In this document: piece after piece, positions 45,746 to 54,275 of the stretch | Numbering within the stretch: position 1 is the stretch's first letter | How the letters are laid out: every line of letters starts with the position of its first letter | DNA from: Desulfuromonadales bacterium | GTDB lineage: Bacteria; Desulfobacterota; Desulfuromonadia; Geobacterales; Pseudopelobacteraceae | Direction: 5' to 3' | Assembly (NCBI GenBank): GCA_013349325.1 | Contig: DUZX01000003.1 | Span: forward strand, 62,001 to 126,000 | DNA length: 64,000 bases | Made by a program: the position numbers and the translations under genes | Notes under the pieces: model-generated | Databases searched by the model: none | Told to the model about the DNA's origin: nothing | What the model saw: the letters and a program-made list of their open reading frames with translations, nothing else

Positions 45746-46825
45746 ATGTATATAGTTATTCTGGCAGGAGGGTCCGGCACTCGCTTCTGGCCGCTTTCGC
45801 GGGTGAGCATGCCAAAGCAGCTGATCTCGATCACGGGTGACCGCTCCATGCTGCAACGCACCGTGGAGCGTGTTCTACCGCTGAAACCGAAACGGATTTT
45901 GATAATTACCAACTCTTTACAGGCGGAAGAAACCGAGCGTCAGGTTCAGCGCTATCACCGCACCGTGCCGGTGGACGTGATCGCGGAACCGGTCGGCAGA
46001 AATACCGCTCCGGCTATCGGGCTGGCGGCCGCCATCATTTCAATGCGTGATCCGTCTGCTGTTATGACCGTTCTGCCGGCGGACCATTTTATCAAAGACG
46101 AAGTAGCCCTGTGTGATACGCTGCTGGCCGCTGCCGCGGCGGCGCAAAAAGAGTATCTGGTAACGCTCGGAATCATGCCGTCCCGTCCCGAGACCGGCTA
46201 CGGCTATATTGAAGCCGATATGGACCTGCGTGGCGAGGGTCCATTCCCGGTGCGTCGTTTTGTTGAGAAACCACCGCTGGAAGTGGCGCTGCGCTATCTG
46301 GAAGAGGGCAACTTCTTCTGGAACAGCGGCATGTTTATCTGGCGGGCCGATACTATTCTCAAAGAGATGGAAATGCATATTCCAGGACTTCATCGTTCTC
46401 TGAAACGACTCTCAATCACGAATGATATCTGGGATCTGTCAGACCTCGATGAGCAGATACAGTCGATTTATGATGAAGTTGCCAGTGTCTCGATTGATTA
46501 TGCCGTCATGGAAAAATCGCAGAAAGTCCTGATGCTGCCGGTTGAAATGGGGTGGAGTGATGTCGGCAGCTGGAGTGCGCTACCGGAGGTTGTCGCGCCG
46601 GACGCCGAGAATACCGTCTGTATCAATGCAGCGGGACATGTCGCGATAGACACCTCCGATTGCCTGATTTACGCCGGTGGCACAATGGTGGCAACCGTGG
46701 GCGTACACAACCTGGTGATAGTCTCCACCCCGGATGCAATTTTAGTCTGTGATCGTGATCGTTGTCAGGATGTGAAAAAAGTCGTAGAACGGATTTCCGA
46801 GGCGGGATTGAACTCCTACCTGTAG
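45746..46825 (+). CDS. manC: Mannose-1-phosphate guanylyltransferase
   Basis: 359 residues, AAGGAGG just upstream. It makes GDP-mannose from GTP and mannose-1-P. 'ILAGGSGTRFWPLSR' and 'PKQL' are the nucleotidyltransferase signature, followed by 'EPVGRNTAPAIGLAA' and 'FVEKPPLEVA'. The usual C-terminal isomerase cupin is absent, and a separate cupin gene is in the same run. A terminator follows. Confidence 0.93.
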   Translation: MYIVILAGGSGTRFWPLSRVSMPKQLISITGDRSMLQRTVERVLPLKPKRILIITNSLQAEETERQVQRYHRTVPVDVIAEPVGRNTAPAIGLAAAIISMRDPSAVMTVLPADHFIKDEVALCDTLLAAAAAAQKEYLVTLGIMPSRPETGYGYIEADMDLRGEGPFPVRRFVEKPPLEVALRYLEEGNFFWNSGMFIWRADTILKEMEMHIPGLHRSLKRLSITNDIWDLSDLDEQIQSIYDEVASVSIDYAVMEKSQKVLMLPVEMGWSDVGSWSALPEVVAPDAENTVCINAAGHVAIDTSDCLIYAGGTMVATVGVHNLVIVSTPDAILVCDRDRCQDVKKVVERISEAGLNSYL

Positions 46826-46837
46826 TGACGCACCATA

Positions 46838-46863
46838 AACCCCACTTTCGAATGGGGTTCTTT
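46838..46863 (+). terminator. Hairpin terminator after manC
   Basis: AACCCCA (46838-46844) and TGGGGTT (46853-46859) form a 7-bp stem with an 8-nt loop, followed by CTTT, 12 nt after the manC stop. Confidence 0.7.
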
Positions 46864-46873
46864 AATCGCTCCA

Positions 46874-46907
46874 TTGTCAACCGGAAGGGTGATTGTGTGG
46901 TTGACCA
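46874..46907 (+). promoter_or_regulatory. BirA-type biotin operator upstream of bioF
   Basis: TTGTCAACC (46874-46882), 16-nt spacer, GGTTGACCA (46899-46907). The 9-N16-9 form and half sites match the E. coli bio operator (TTGTAAACC-N16-GGTTTACAA). It ends 15 nt before the bioF ATG, so bound BirA would block transcription when biotin is plentiful. Confidence 0.85.
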
Positions 46908-46922
46908 TTGGTGAGGAAAGCC

Positions 46923-48095
46923 ATGAAACATTCAATACATGAAGAGTTGGATGAAATCAGAAGCCGGGGTCTTTTCAGGAGTACCCGGCTGATCAGTAGC
47001 CGACAATCGGCTCGTGTCAATTGTAACGGGTGTGATCAACTGCTGCTCTGTTCCAACAACTACCTGGGGCTCGCTGATCATCCGGCTCTTGCAGCCGCTT
47101 CGATACGTGCGATTGAAGGCTACGGAACCTCCAGTGGGGCTTCGCGTCTGGTATCCGGTACGATGGAGCTGCATGAGGAGCTGGAGCAGGCTGTAGCCGC
47201 TTTTAAAGGGCGGGAGGCGGCATTGACCTTCAATAGCGGTCACGCTGCCAATACCGGTATAATTCCTGCTCTGGTCGGTCGCGGTGATCTGGTCTTTTCG
47301 GATCGCTTGAACCATGCCAGTATCGTGGATGGCATTCTGCTCTCAGGTGCCCGTATGCTGCGCTATCCGCATAACGATTTCGAACAGCTGGGGCGTTTGC
47401 TGGAGAAACATTCCGGGAGACGCCGTCTGATTGTTACGGATGGCGTGTTCAGTATGGATGGCGATCTGGCGCCGCTTGCGGAGCTGGTTGAGCTTAAAAA
47501 ACAGCACCAGGCACTGCTGATGGTCGACGATGCCCATGGCAGCGGCGTTATGGGTGCGCAGGGGCGGGGGAGTGCCGAGCTGCTGGGTGTCGGCAGCGAT
47601 GTTGATATTCAGATGGGAACGTTCGGCAAGGCTTTGGGCAGTTTTGGTGCCTACGCGGCCGTTTCGGAAGAGATCCGCTCTCTGCTGGTCAACCGGGCGC
47701 GCAGTTTTATCTTTTCGACATCACTGCCACCGGCGGTGCTGGCAGCCTCGCTGGCCGCAGTTACACTGGTTCAGAGTACCGAAGGTGATCTGCTGCGGGA
47801 ACGACTGGCGGGTAATACCCGGCTCTTCAGGCAGGGACTCCATGATGCCGGGTTCATTATGCCGGAAGGAAGCACCCAGATCGTGCCGGTCATAACCGGT
47901 TCGGCCGAGATAACCATGCGTTTTTCTGAGGCGCTGCTGAGTGAGGGGATCTTTGCCCAGGGTATTCGTCCTCCGACCGTTCCGGCTGGAACCAGTCGTC
48001 TCCGTTTCACCCTGATGGCTACGCATGACCCGGCAGATCTGACCTGGTCCGTGGAGCGCATCAGCGCTATCGGCAGGCGTCTGGGGGTGCTGTAA
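46923..48095 (+). CDS. bioF: 8-amino-7-oxononanoate synthase
   Basis: 390 residues from ATG 46923 (GAGGAAAG upstream; an upstream GTG would include the ribosome site). PLP enzyme of the alpha-oxoamine synthase family joining pimeloyl thioester and alanine. '[15 protein letters not shown]' and '[11 protein letters not shown]' are the family motifs, and K236 in '[11 protein letters not shown]' is the PLP lysine. It overlaps bioH by 1 nt. Probably repressed by BirA at the dyad just upstream. Confidence 0.96.
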   Translation: MKHSIHEELDEIRSRGLFRSTRLISSRQSARVNCNGCDQLLLCSNNYLGLADHPALAAASIRAIEGYGTSSGASRLVSGTMELHEELEQAVAAFKGREAALTFNSGHAANTGIIPALVGRGDLVFSDRLNHASIVDGILLSGARMLRYPHNDFEQLGRLLEKHSGRRRLIVTDGVFSMDGDLAPLAELVELKKQHQALLMVDDAHGSGVMGAQGRGSAELLGVGSDVDIQMGTFGKALGSFGAYAAVSEEIRSLLVNRARSFIFSTSLPPAVLAASLAAVTLVQSTEGDLLRERLAGNTRLFRQGLHDAGFIMPEGSTQIVPVITGSAEITMRFSEALLSEGIFAQGIRPPTVPAGTSRLRFTLMATHDPADLTWSVERISAIGRRLGVL

Positions 48096-48922
48096 TGCCG
48101 TTTTTTGAAAATCGCCACCATGAAGCGCTCTGGTATGAAGATACCGGTGCCGGTATACCGCTCGTCTTTCTGCATGGCTGGTGCATGTCATCCTCCGTCT
48201 GGGTCGAGCAGCTCAAACGCCTGGCTGACGGGTTCAGAGTGATAACGCCGGATTTACGTGGTCATGGTCGTTCGCGTGCCGTTACAGAACGGCTTGACTT
48301 TGAAGCATGTGCCGCCGACCTGGCTGATCTGTTCAATTATCTCAATCTCGAGCGGGCGCTGCTGGTCGGCTGGTCACTGGGGGGCCAGGTTGCACTACAG
48401 GCCTGCAACCGTCTGGCCGACCGCCTGGCCGGGCTGGTGCTGGTATCGGCGACCCCCCGTTTTACGGCAACGGAAGATTTTGCGTTCGGCTTGCTGGCTA
48501 AGGATGTCATCGGTATGCGACTTAAGGTTGAGCGGAACATGCAGCGTGCCATGGACGGCTTTAACAACCGTATGTTTGCTGAGGGTGAGCTGGAAGATCA
48601 CGCGCAGGGCGGTGAAATCCGGGCCCTGCTGGCCGGGATCGACCCCCCGGATCGCGATGCAGCGCGGGCTGCCCTAATGTCTCTGGCAGAAGCCGATATG
48701 CGACCACTGCTCGGTTGTATCCGTCTGCCGGTGCTGATAGTCAACGGAGATTCCGATCGGATCTGCCTGCCGGAGGCGTCACACTATCTCGCCACGCAGA
48801 TCAGGGGCGCGCGACAGATAGTTTTTAAAGGGTGTGGCCATGCTCTCTTCATGACACAGCCTGAACAGTTTAATCACATAATTGACCAGTTTACACGGAG
48901 TGCCAGTGAACAGTATGCCTGA
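48095..48922 (+). CDS. bioH: Alpha/beta-hydrolase, probable pimeloyl-ACP methyl ester carboxylesterase BioH
   Basis: 275 residues. Nucleophile elbow 'VGWSLGGQ', catalytic 'GDSDRICLP' Asp and 'GCGHALF' His; oxyanion 'HGWCMSSSVW'. Between bioF and bioC, it is very likely the BioH-type enzyme that removes the methyl group BioC added to the pimeloyl chain. The alpha/beta-hydrolase family is large, so the name rests on context. Overlaps bioF by 1 nt and bioC by 17. Confidence 0.85.
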   Translation: MPFFENRHHEALWYEDTGAGIPLVFLHGWCMSSSVWVEQLKRLADGFRVITPDLRGHGRSRAVTERLDFEACAADLADLFNYLNLERALLVGWSLGGQVALQACNRLADRLAGLVLVSATPRFTATEDFAFGLLAKDVIGMRLKVERNMQRAMDGFNNRMFAEGELEDHAQGGEIRALLAGIDPPDRDAARAALMSLAEADMRPLLGCIRLPVLIVNGDSDRICLPEASHYLATQIRGARQIVFKGCGHALFMTQPEQFNHIIDQFTRSASEQYA

Positions 48923-49727
48923 TACAACACGAGTTGCCGCTGCCTTCCATCGTCAGGCGTCCGAATATGACCGTACCGTTCTCGTTCAGAGGCGGGTCGT
49001 GGATTCTCTCGCGCACACGATAGAATCACTGTGCCATTCGGCACCGCAGCAGATCCTGGATGTCGGTTGCGGAACCGGTCTCCTGCTGGCTCGACTGCAT
49101 GCGCTCTATCCGCAGACCGCACTTGTCGGAGTTGATCTGGCCTACAACATGTGTCGGCACACTGCCGACAAGCTGGGAGACGCCTGTCGCGTCATACAGG
49201 GAGATGCTGCGCAGCTTGCTCTCAAGGACGGGTCGTGTGATCTGATAGTTTCAAGTTCGGTGCTGCAGTGGGTCAGCGATCTGTGTGCTGTCCTGCATGA
49301 GCTGCGCCGGGTGCTGCAACCGGGTGGCAGGCTCTGCCTGGCGTTTTTTTGTGAAGGCACGCTGCATGAGCTGCAGAGCTGTTATCGTGATGCCGTCACC
49401 TCAACTGTAGACCATAACTCCGGACAGACGTCCCGTCTTCACAGTTTTCGTAGCGTAGATGAGGTGCTCTTAATTCTGAGCGGAATGGAATTTGAGCAGT
49501 ATATTGTCACCAGTGAAATCGAAACAGATTGGTATGATGATCTGACGTCACTCTTGCGTTCCATTAAAAACATTGGTGCCGGAACGGTAAGCGGGGGGAG
49601 TGTCAGTGGACTTGGGTGGCGGGGGATACTGAATGAAACCTACCGGCTCTATCGGGAACGGTACGCCGTGGATGGCAGGATACCGGCCAGCTATACTGTG
49701 CTCTACCTGACAGCCAAAGTACCATGA
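48906..49727 (+). CDS. bioC: Malonyl-ACP O-methyltransferase
   Basis: 273 residues from GTG 48906, with GGAG 5 nt upstream (48897-48900); ATG 48915 is an alternative. The class I SAM motif is 'LDVGCGTGLLLARL', with 'GVDLAYNM' and 'LSSSVLQWVSDL'-type blocks of BioC ('SSSVLQWV'). It starts biotin synthesis by methylating malonyl-ACP. The order bioF-bioH-bioC gives the BioC-BioH pathway; bioA, bioD and bioB must be elsewhere. Confidence 0.92.
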   Translation: MNSMPDTTRVAAAFHRQASEYDRTVLVQRRVVDSLAHTIESLCHSAPQQILDVGCGTGLLLARLHALYPQTALVGVDLAYNMCRHTADKLGDACRVIQGDAAQLALKDGSCDLIVSSSVLQWVSDLCAVLHELRRVLQPGGRLCLAFFCEGTLHELQSCYRDAVTSTVDHNSGQTSRLHSFRSVDEVLLILSGMEFEQYIVTSEIETDWYDDLTSLLRSIKNIGAGTVSGGSVSGLGWRGILNETYRLYRERYAVDGRIPASYTVLYLTAKVP

Positions 49728-49735
49728 GTGCTGAA

Positions 49736-50008
49736 TCAGAGTGAATCGATGATTTTTTTTGCGAGCGGATTGATAACGCTGTAGTGCACCTCGACTCCTT
49801 CCCGTTTTCCCTCGATGATTCCCTTGTTCTTCAGAAGTGCCAGGTGCTGGGACACGGTTGCCTGAGGCAGTCCCAGGCATTCCCAGATATGTTTGACGTT
49901 GCATTCACGAGTACACAGTCCCGCCACAATTTTGAGCCGGATCGGATGCCCGAGGACTTTCAGAACCTCAGATTCTGCCTGGAACTGCTTGTTTTTGTCG
50001 AATGCCAT
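49736..50008 (-). CDS. ArsR-family transcriptional regulator
   Basis: 90 residues, winged helix: 'LKVLGHPIRLKIVAGL', recognition helix 'LPQATVSQHLALLKNKGIIEGKREG', then 'VHYSVINP'. Cys32, Cys36 and Cys44 lie at and after the helix 3 region ('CTRECNVKHIWEC') and could bind a metal, or sense thiols. It has its own strong promoter with a palindrome over the -10 box, indicating autoregulation. It ends 8 nt from the convergent bioC end. Confidence 0.88.
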   Translation of the reverse strand: MAFDKNKQFQAESEVLKVLGHPIRLKIVAGLCTRECNVKHIWECLGLPQATVSQHLALLKNKGIIEGKREGVEVHYSVINPLAKKIIDSL

Positions 50009-50035
50009 TTGTGTGCCCCATAATGATTTTTGAAT

Positions 50036-50064
50036 ATCATATATATGGATTATAGTTTAGTCAA
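50036..50064 (-). promoter_or_regulatory. Promoter and likely operator of the ArsR gene
   Basis: Minus-strand TTGACT (50059-50064), 17-nt spacer, TATGAT (50036-50041), a near-consensus promoter. The 10-bp palindrome CATATATATG (50038-50047) covers the -10 box, where the ArsR protein may bind. Confidence 0.75.
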
Positions 50065-50106
50065 CCGGAATGCGGAATTTGTCTAACGCTGTTTGTCTTT
50101 TGCTGC

Positions 50107-51081
50107 TCAGCCGTAAAGTTGCGTGCTGAAATGACATGCAGACGTGTGGTTGGGGGCATATTCGACTAATGGTGGCGGGGTGTGGTGACAGATATCTTCA
50201 GCGTGGCGGCAACGGGGGTGAAATCGACAGCCGGACGGGATTGCCAGTGCAGAGGGTATGTCGTCGCTTAAACGCTCCGTAGTGGCGCCTGCCGGAGTTG
50301 CCAATCCGGGTATGGCAGCGATCAGCGCCTCGGTATACGGATGGCGGCAGCGGCGGAACAGAGACGCAGCCGGGGCTGATTCTACGATGGCGCCGAGATA
50401 CATGACCATAATACGGTCGCAGATATGATGCAGCACCAGCAGATTGTGCGAGATGATCATCATCGAAAGGTTCAGGTCGGACTTCATCTGTAGCAGCAGG
50501 TTGATAATCTGGGCCTGGATGGAAATGTCGAGCGATGAAACCGGTTCATCGGCAATCAGGATCTCCGGTCTGGCAGCCAGGGCTCTGGCGATGCCGATCC
50601 GTTGGCGCTGGCCGCCGGAGAACTCATCGGGGAACCGGTTGCTTGCTTCTCTGTTCAGGCCGACGATATTCATGAGGCGGGCAACTTCTGCGCGCTGACC
50701 GTCAGGAGGTATGTCAGCAATCTGCAACGGTTCCGCAATACTGTCTCCAATCCGCAGGCGAGGATTCAACGATGAAAAGGGATCCTGAAAGATCATTTGG
50801 GTGCTGCGCCGGAAGATCGTGTGCTCTTCTCGGGAAAGTTGTTTCAGGTTGCCACCCCGATAGCTTACCTCTCCGCTATCGGGCTCCATCAGACCGCACA
50901 TTACCTTTGCCAGCGTCGATTTACCACAGCCGGATTCTCCGGCAATACCGACGGTCTCTCCGACGGTAACCTGGATGCTGACACGATCGAGAGCGGTCAG
51001 TACCTGGGCCGCTGAACTTCGTTGTGATGTCCGGAATGTTTTGACGAGATTGGTGCCGCTCAGCAGTGTCGTATCGTTCAT
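50107..51081 (-). CDS. Oligopeptide/dipeptide-type ABC transporter ATP-binding protein (OppF-like)
   Basis: 324 residues from ATG 51081, overlapping the OppD-like stop (ATGA). Walker A 'GESGCGKSTL', signature 'FSGGQRQRIGIARAL' and Walker B 'EILIADEPVSSLDI', with the oligo_HPY C-terminal Cys cluster ('GCRFHPRCRHAEDIC'). It pairs with the next gene upstream on the strand. No permease or substrate-binding gene is near, so the partner membrane complex lies elsewhere or is missing. Confidence 0.85.
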   Translation of the reverse strand: MNDTTLLSGTNLVKTFRTSQRSSAAQVLTALDRVSIQVTVGETVGIAGESGCGKSTLAKVMCGLMEPDSGEVSYRGGNLKQLSREEHTIFRRSTQMIFQDPFSSLNPRLRIGDSIAEPLQIADIPPDGQRAEVARLMNIVGLNREASNRFPDEFSGGQRQRIGIARALAARPEILIADEPVSSLDISIQAQIINLLLQMKSDLNLSMMIISHNLLVLHHICDRIMVMYLGAIVESAPAASLFRRCRHPYTEALIAAIPGLATPAGATTERLSDDIPSALAIPSGCRFHPRCRHAEDICHHTPPPLVEYAPNHTSACHFSTQLYG

Positions 51082-52040
51082 ATACTCTTCCAGCAACGTA
51101 CAGAATGTGATGGTGTCACGTCGATCAGGGTCTGAGCGGTTGTGTGACAGGAGGGGGCGACGAGCGGACAGCGTTCTGCAAAACAGCAGCCGGCAGAGGC
51201 GATGGCGGCGCCGGAGAGTTGACCGGCCAATGTCGGCAATGGTTTGCCCGGTTCGGCATATTGCGGCAGCGAAGCCAGCAGAGCCTGTGTATAGGGGTGG
51301 CGCGGATTCGCGAGCAGTTCTCCGGTAGGGGCGAATTCAACGATCTGTCCGGCATACATGACGGCGGTATGGTCGGCACGTTCGGCCACGATTCCCAGGT
51401 CGTGCGTAATCAGCAAGAGTGCCAATCCGGAACTCTTGCGCAGACCGTCCAGCAGCTCGAGAATCTGAGCCTGGATGGTGACATCAAGCGCCGTGGTCGG
51501 CTCATCAGCAATCAGCAAGGCCGGATGACAGGCCAGCGCCATGGCGATCATAACCCGCTGTCGCATACCACCGCTCAATTGATGCGGATAGGTGCGCATG
51601 CGCTCACCGGGTGACGGAATGCCGACTTCCGCCAGCAGCGCTTCACATCTTTGCAGCGCGTCAGAGCGGGTCAGCTTTTCATGCAGTATGAGCGGCTCAC
51701 AGACCTGATCAGCGATTCGCAGCACCGGATTCAATGAGGTCATCGGCTCCTGGAAAACCATGGATATTCTGCGACCACGAATCGCACGCATAGCGTCATC
51801 GGAGAGGGTCGTCAGGTTTTCGCCATCAAAGAAGATCTCACCGGAACTGATACGGCCAGAGGGGGGGAGCAACCGCATAATCGACAGAGCTGTCAGGGTT
51901 TTGCCGGAGCCGGACTCGCCGACCAGCGCCACGGTAGCGCCTGATTCCAGTGACAGAGAAACATCACGGACCGGATGAAACAAGTCACCGGACTGTGTGA
52001 AGGATATCCGTAGATTATGTAGTTTCAGCAGTTTAGTCAC
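51078..52040 (-). CDS. Oligopeptide/dipeptide-type ABC transporter ATP-binding protein (OppD-like)
   Basis: 320 residues, starting GTG 52040. Walker A 'GESGSGKTLTAL', signature 'QLSGGMRQRVMIAMAL', Walker B 'ALLIADEPTTALDV', 'QEPMTSLNPVLRI' and the C-terminal oligo_HPY Cys set ('CCFAERCPLVAPSC'). It lies between the OppF-like gene and the HD-GYP sensor gene. Substrate class (peptide, nickel or other) cannot be told without the permease. Confidence 0.85.
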   Translation of the reverse strand: MTKLLKLHNLRISFTQSGDLFHPVRDVSLSLESGATVALVGESGSGKTLTALSIMRLLPPSGRISSGEIFFDGENLTTLSDDAMRAIRGRRISMVFQEPMTSLNPVLRIADQVCEPLILHEKLTRSDALQRCEALLAEVGIPSPGERMRTYPHQLSGGMRQRVMIAMALACHPALLIADEPTTALDVTIQAQILELLDGLRKSSGLALLLITHDLGIVAERADHTAVMYAGQIVEFAPTGELLANPRHPYTQALLASLPQYAEPGKPLPTLAGQLSGAAIASAGCCFAERCPLVAPSCHTTAQTLIDVTPSHSVRCWKSI

Positions 52041-52075
52041 AGATACTCATTTCGGTTCGCACAATTTGAGATACG

Positions 52076-54166
52076 TTACGAGCGGGTCACTCGTTGATAG
52101 GGTAGTGAAAAATCGGTGAATCGCGCACTGAAGATTGACTCTTCTTCGAAAATGGCCGTAAAAATTTCGATAATTGCCGGATCAAACTGGGTGCCCGAAT
52201 TTTCGATCAGCTCTGCAATGGCAGCATCAACGGCCAGTGCCTTTCGATAGGGGCGGTCGGATGTCATCGCATCAAAAGCGTCGGCGACCGAAATTATACG
52301 CGCTTCAAACAGCTGATCACTGTATTTGATACGTTGCGGATATCCTAAGCCGTCATAGCGCTCATGATGCTGTCCGATACAGGTGCGAACATCTTTAAGA
52401 AACGCAATCGGTTCCAGAATCTTCATGCCGATTTTCGGGTGCTGCTGCAGATCATGGATATCTTGTGCTGAAAGCTTGCCCGCTTTATGCAGAAGGCTCA
52501 GATCAATTCCGATTTTGCCGATATCATGCAGGATGGCAGCCCGTTCCAGAATCTGCAAGCGATCACTAGGGAGCTGGAGACGGTGTCCGACTTCAACACT
52601 GTATCGTGTGACCCGTTCGGAATGACCGCGTGTATAACTGTCACTGGCTTCGATCGCAGAGACCAGCGCCTGAATGGTGTTCAGATAGGTCTGCTGCTGT
52701 TCTTCATACATGGTTGCGTTCTTGATGGCAATAGCCGCCTGCGCGGCGATGGTGGTCAGCATTTCCAGCTCTTCAGAACTGAAGCGCGAATCATCCCCCT
52801 TGTTAACGACACTGATGGTGCCGATAATTTCATCTTTGATTATGAGTGGTGTACAGATCAGGGTTTTGCGTTCGTATCCCAGATCACTGAAACGGTCAAA
52901 CTGGGGAGTCTGGTCAATGTCTTCTATCAGGAGCGGCTTGCCATTGTTGATGACCCAGGCGGAAACGCTGGTCTCTTTCATCGGAAGCGATGTCCGGGGT
53001 GAAATCAGTTTTCCTCCACCGATCAGATTGGTTACGTTCAGGGTTTGCCGCTCTTTGTCGTAGAGGATGATGTAGCCGATTTGGGCATTCAGCGTTGAAA
53101 TCGTGCTGCGGACGATCAGATTGAAGAGCCGGTCGATATCCATGGTCGAATTGATCGCCAGGCCGATGGTATAGATTGTTGACAGGCGCTCAATGGCATT
53201 TTCCAGATTTGCATTTTTCTGTTTGAGTTCTGTGGCCAGGTTGGCGATCGTAAGGCTGGCCTGTTCAACCTCTTCAATGCGCTCTTCCAGCGAAATATTA
53301 AGATTTTCGATTTCGATGAGCTGTTCGGCGAGTTTCAGGTTCATCAGGTGGGTATCCTGATGGTGCTTGAGCGCTTCTTCAGCCCGGGCCAGTTCACGCT
53401 CGTTTGTGACGGTTGTCTCCATCAGCTCCTGAAGTCGTGTCGTCATATCATTGAAGTTGTGTGAAAGTGTATTCATTTCAAATGAGCTTTCCACGCAGGC
53501 TACGGTAACAAATTCTCCCTCTTTAACACGCTGCATGGATGCAATCAACGTGCGAACCGGTCGATCGACGTACAGCACCAGAAACATGAAAAGGGCCCCG
53601 ATGATCAGTGCGATCATAACGGAGGAAGAGATGATGGCATTCTTCTTTTCCAGATCGATGTAGTGGGTCAGGTCGTTAAGCGCTATCTCTGTCTCGATGT
53701 TTGCAATGAACAGTTTTCTGGCATCGTGACAGCCATGGCAGTCGGGAGTGTTGGCTATACGCGTGATGGAACTGAATTCATTTTTGTGGTTTGAAAAGTA
53801 AAAGTGATCCTTTTGATTGCCGAGCAAGCGGCCGCGAACATCGTCGGGAAGCTGGCGGCCGATATCGCGCTTGTCAGCTGAATGCAGAATTATGCCGGCA
53901 TCGTCTACGATGCGGAGCGTTGAAACCGTATCATGTTTTCGAACGTCATGCAGGATCGCGTCAATCGCGGTGGTATGGCCGCTCTTCATGGCGCTCTGGA
54001 TGTTTGCAACTACACTGTCGATCAACAGTACGGAACTCTTCTCGGTGATGAGCTCAATAATAGCTTTCTGCTCATGGTAATGTCGCCATGACGCGAGCGA
54101 TATGACGGCGATGACAATCAGCGCGACCAGTCCGACTAATTTTACTTTTAGGGAGTTAAATACCAC
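52076..54166 (-). CDS. Membrane HD-GYP phosphodiesterase with periplasmic heme c motif, HAMP and GAF
   Basis: 696 residues from GTG 54166 (AAAGGT upstream). TM1 is at about 7-27. The periplasmic loop 28-177 contains C143-H-G-C146-H147, a c-type heme CXXCH. TM2 is at about 178-200, HAMP at 200-250, a coiled coil to about 330 and a GAF domain at about 340-495. The C-terminal HD-GYP domain has 'LHDIGKIG' and 'HHERYDGLGYP', the complete metal and GYP motifs. It should hydrolyse c-di-GMP in response to a heme-sensed signal such as redox or gas ligands. Divergent from the SpoIID gene. Confidence 0.9.
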   Translation of the reverse strand: MVFNSLKVKLVGLVALIVIAVISLASWRHYHEQKAIIELITEKSSVLLIDSVVANIQSAMKSGHTTAIDAILHDVRKHDTVSTLRIVDDAGIILHSADKRDIGRQLPDDVRGRLLGNQKDHFYFSNHKNEFSSITRIANTPDCHGCHDARKLFIANIETEIALNDLTHYIDLEKKNAIISSSVMIALIIGALFMFLVLYVDRPVRTLIASMQRVKEGEFVTVACVESSFEMNTLSHNFNDMTTRLQELMETTVTNERELARAEEALKHHQDTHLMNLKLAEQLIEIENLNISLEERIEEVEQASLTIANLATELKQKNANLENAIERLSTIYTIGLAINSTMDIDRLFNLIVRSTISTLNAQIGYIILYDKERQTLNVTNLIGGGKLISPRTSLPMKETSVSAWVINNGKPLLIEDIDQTPQFDRFSDLGYERKTLICTPLIIKDEIIGTISVVNKGDDSRFSSEELEMLTTIAAQAAIAIKNATMYEEQQQTYLNTIQALVSAIEASDSYTRGHSERVTRYSVEVGHRLQLPSDRLQILERAAILHDIGKIGIDLSLLHKAGKLSAQDIHDLQQHPKIGMKILEPIAFLKDVRTCIGQHHERYDGLGYPQRIKYSDQLFEARIISVADAFDAMTSDRPYRKALAVDAAIAELIENSGTQFDPAIIEIFTAIFEEESIFSARFTDFSLPYQRVTRS

Positions 54167-54237
54167 AGAGACCTTTCGCTGGATTGAATGTTACTGGCCG
54201 GAGCAGCGATCATCATGAACGGCAGAAATCAAAAAAA

Positions 54238-54266
54238 TTGACAGAGTAGCTGTTGTATGGTTTTAT
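54238..54266 (+). promoter_or_regulatory. Promoter of the SpoIID-like gene
   Basis: TTGACA (54238-54243) followed after 17 nt by TTTTAT (54261-54266), a perfect -35 with a weak -10. Transcription would start only a few nt before the proposed TTG start. Confidence 0.5.
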
Positions 54267-54275
54267 CTTCAGGTT

